Assembly (NCBI GenBank): GCA_009843725.1
Contig: VYCX01000261.1
Coordinates: 1 to 5,909 of the forward strand
Length of the DNA stretch: 5,909 nt
Source of the DNA: Boseongicola sp. SB0675_bin_26
GTDB lineage: Bacteria; Pseudomonadota; Alphaproteobacteria; Rhodobacterales; Rhodobacteraceae
Reading direction: 5' to 3'
The translations under genes and the position numbers were made by a program. The notes beneath the pieces are model-generated. The model had not been told where the DNA came from. It ran no database searches and worked only from the letters and a program-made list of their open reading frames with translations. How positions within the stretch are numbered: the first letter of the stretch is position 1; the number at the start of each line of letters is the position of its first letter. Below, in pieces: positions 4,369-5,909 of the stretch.

Positions 4369-5739
4369 CTACATGCGCTCGGGTCGATTGACGGGCACTG
4401 CGTCGAATTCAGGAATGTCGAGACCGAGCTCCAGGTTTTCGGACAGATGTCGCGCCTGTTGCCGGACCGCGTCGCAGAGACCTTTCCCAGCCAAGCGCGG
4501 CAGATCCTCCGTCGCTTGCACCAATGCCTGGGCGATGCCGATCACGCGATTCTCCTGGGCTTTCGAAAAGCCACGCGCACCAAGGGCGGTGATGAACGCG
4601 CTCAAGTCGTCACGGTCCACGTCGTCCGCCATGCGCGCCTTGCCTATGCGGAATGACATCTCGTGGATCACTCCTGCATCCAGGAGGACAGGGCCGATGT
4701 CGTAGGCAGGCGCCAAGTCCGGCCTTGCGGCCGCGTAGAGCAGCGCGTGGTTCTTTGCATGATTGTCGAAATTGCCGAGGACCATGTTGGTCAGCGTGAT
4801 CTCGAAGAACGCCTGGCGCGCCAGCGCCGGCACGCGGGTTGACCTCAGGATCTCGCAGATGGCCGATGCGTTGAAGGCACGCCCCTCCACGCCCCTTCGC
4901 TCGTATTTCAAGGTATGTCCGAGTCCGAGCGCTTGGCAAAGGTCCTCCTGGTGCAGGCGGTGCACCTTCCCCTCCGCGACATTCCGGTCAAATCGAGTGA
5001 TCAGCAGCCCTTGGAGCGACCCCTCGCCCATTACGCGCGTCTGGGCGACCGGATGTCTTTGGACTCGTGCCATGAGCCGAGTTGCCAGGTGTTCACGGAC
5101 GACGGAGGACATGGCGCTTTCGCGCGGAACCTTGAGGATATGCGTTGTCGGCGCGCCGCTGCCGGGCTTGGGAAGCCCCAGGCGTCCATTCGGCAAGACC
5201 GCCAGCGCGACCTTGCCCTGAACGCCGGCGAGCGGAGATGGATCGTCGATGACGGCCGGGAGGCGTCGATGGTCACGAAGCGAAGCCATCAGGCGGGCCA
5301 GCGTGCCTTCGACCGGCAAGGGAACGATGTCAAGGCCGGTTGCGGGCGCCGCCTCTGGCACCACGGGAGCACCGTCCAGCATCTCGTAGTCGATGTCCAG
5401 GCGCCCGGGCCGCTTGCCCGGTGGCGCGCCTTCCGGCACGCAGCTGATCGCCCCTGGGCAATCGGCGCCAAGGTGGGCGAGCAACCCGACGATGTCGCGT
5501 TCCGCGATGCCATGGCGCTGCATGACTTGATCGCGCATCTCGTTTTCGAACAGGAGATTGGAGAAAAAGCCGCGCGCCGCGACGTCGCCGAAGGGCTCTG
5601 CGCGAATTGGCAGCGACGCGGAGATCGCGTGCGGGATCGCATCCGTCACGTATCGAAAGGACACGTCCCCATCGGGCTCGGCAGACAACTGACCGACGGG
5701 TTCCTGAACCGCCTCAAGATAGATGTCGAGAATGGTCAC
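4369..5739 (-). CDS. hipA: HipA toxin, serine/threonine-protein kinase of HipBA module
   Basis: Kinase toxin; in E. coli HipA phosphorylates glutamyl-tRNA synthetase and drives growth arrest and persistence. From the GTG at 5739 the product has 456 residues, near the 440 of E. coli HipA. N-terminal domain: LDIYL start, GDVSFRY (24-30), GFFSNLLFEN (57-66) and LGADCPGAI (90-98). Kinase core: SPLAGVQGKVAL (168-179), where S168 matches the autophosphorylated loop Ser; PTTHILKVP (197-205) with ATP-binding K203; LITRFDR (246-252); HQEDLCQALGL (263-273); the catalytic GNFDNHAKN (322-330, D325 as base and N330 for metal); and LAPAYDI (342-348) with metal-binding D347. All key residues are intact, so an active kinase is expected. 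GTG is preferred because the protein then begins like other HipAs (TILDIYL); an ATG at 5796 would overlap hipB by 43 nt. The 14-nt gap after hipB implies one operon. Its target here is unknown. Confidence 0.96.
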   Translation of the reverse strand: MTILDIYLEAVQEPVGQLSAEPDGDVSFRYVTDAIPHAISASLPIRAEPFGDVAARGFFSNLLFENEMRDQVMQRHGIAERDIVGLLAHLGADCPGAISCVPEGAPPGKRPGRLDIDYEMLDGAPVVPEAAPATGLDIVPLPVEGTLARLMASLRDHRRLPAVIDDPSPLAGVQGKVALAVLPNGRLGLPKPGSGAPTTHILKVPRESAMSSVVREHLATRLMARVQRHPVAQTRVMGEGSLQGLLITRFDRNVAEGKVHRLHQEDLCQALGLGHTLKYERRGVEGRAFNASAICEILRSTRVPALARQAFFEITLTNMVLGNFDNHAKNHALLYAAARPDLAPAYDIGPVLLDAGVIHEMSFRIGKARMADDVDRDDLSAFITALGARGFSKAQENRVIGIAQALVQATEDLPRLAGKGLCDAVRQQARHLSENLELGLDIPEFDAVPVNRPERM

Positions 5740-5753
5740 GACCGGCTCACATC

Positions 5754-5909
5754 CTACGGAAACTTGAGCTCGATGGCGGCACCCAGATCCTGGCACAGTT
5801 GGAGAACCAGTCCCACTTGTGCGGTTTCCTTGCCTCGTTCAATGCCCCTGATGGTGGGTCGCGAGATCCCGGTTTGCAGCGAGAGCTCTTCCTGCGTGAT
5901 CTTGAGAGC
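5754..5909 (-). CDS. hipB: HipB antitoxin, XRE-type HTH repressor (partial, N-terminus outside window)
   Basis: The last 51 residues of a Cro/C1-type helix-turn-helix protein are present; the gene enters through the right edge. The visible part starts inside the HTH: TQEELSLQTGISRPTIRGIE carries the second helix, turn and recognition helix, followed by RGKETAQVGLVLQLCQDLG, a helix typical of XRE proteins, and the end AIELKFP. In HipBA modules HipB binds operators ahead of the operon as a dimer and holds HipA inactive. Its stop TAG (5754-5756) is 14 nt before the hipA start. The HTH fold and the position directly upstream of hipA together make the call; the promoter and operators lie outside the window. 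Confidence 0.92.
   Translation of the reverse strand, partial: ALKITQEELSLQTGISRPTIRGIERGKETAQVGLVLQLCQDLGAAIELKFP

Noticed and set aside
3226..4656. 476-residue plus-strand open frame
   Set aside because: It lies antisense to the dioxygenase gene and the 3' part of hipA, both of which have clear family motifs. The translation shows no domain and has the composition of a shadow frame.
5740..5796. ATG at 5796 as the hipA start
   Set aside because: It would add 19 residues unlike HipA N-termini and overlap hipB by 43 nt. The GTG at 5739 gives the normal TILDIYL beginning.

Overview
The window is GC-rich DNA from a bacterium with a Tat export pathway. The protein styles (HipA, Tat-exported intradiol dioxygenase, formylglycine-type sulfatase) suggest a proteobacterium, most likely an alphaproteobacterium. 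That placement is inference from composition and protein type, because no rRNA or other phylogenetic marker is present. Every gene I can support lies on the minus strand, so the region reads from right to left. It has the look of an accessory region: two toxin-antitoxin modules, two isolated catabolic-type enzymes, one gene that has lost its 3' part, and long gene-free stretches.

Right to left: (1) the C-terminal part of a HipB antitoxin/repressor (5754-5909, cut by the window edge), followed after 14 nt by a complete HipA serine/threonine kinase toxin (4369-5739, probable GTG start). (2) A 231-bp gap containing a perfect 8-9-8 inverted repeat. (3) A Tat-exported intradiol ring-cleavage dioxygenase family protein (3337-4137) that keeps both Tyr and both His iron ligands. 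(4) A compact TA operon, PrlF antitoxin (2855-3175) and YhaV ribonuclease toxin (2352-2855), with overlapping stop and start codons. It has its own candidate promoter, and a perfect 7-4-7 inverted repeat fills the spacer between -35 and -10, as expected for autoregulation. (5) A 518-bp stretch without a convincing gene, holding a 12-bp palindrome. (6) A sulfatase (766-1833) with all the N-terminal catalytic motifs but no C-terminal subdomain. (7) About 700 bp without a recognisable gene, GC-rich with many hairpins in its left part and visibly AT-richer at 570-780. (8) An 8-bp tandem repeat, CGGCGACC, of nearly eight copies that runs off the left edge.

The genes do not form one obvious pathway. 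HipBA and PrlF-YhaV act in the cytoplasm on translation (HipA by phosphorylating a tRNA synthetase in the E. coli paradigm, YhaV by cutting mRNA). The dioxygenase is predicted to act outside the cytoplasmic membrane. The sulfatase fragment is probably not functional. I do not see a clearly new multi-gene system. The points most worth a second look are the operator architectures, the bracketing of the exported dioxygenase by two TA modules, the junction that truncates the sulfatase, and the repeat and hairpin region at the left end.
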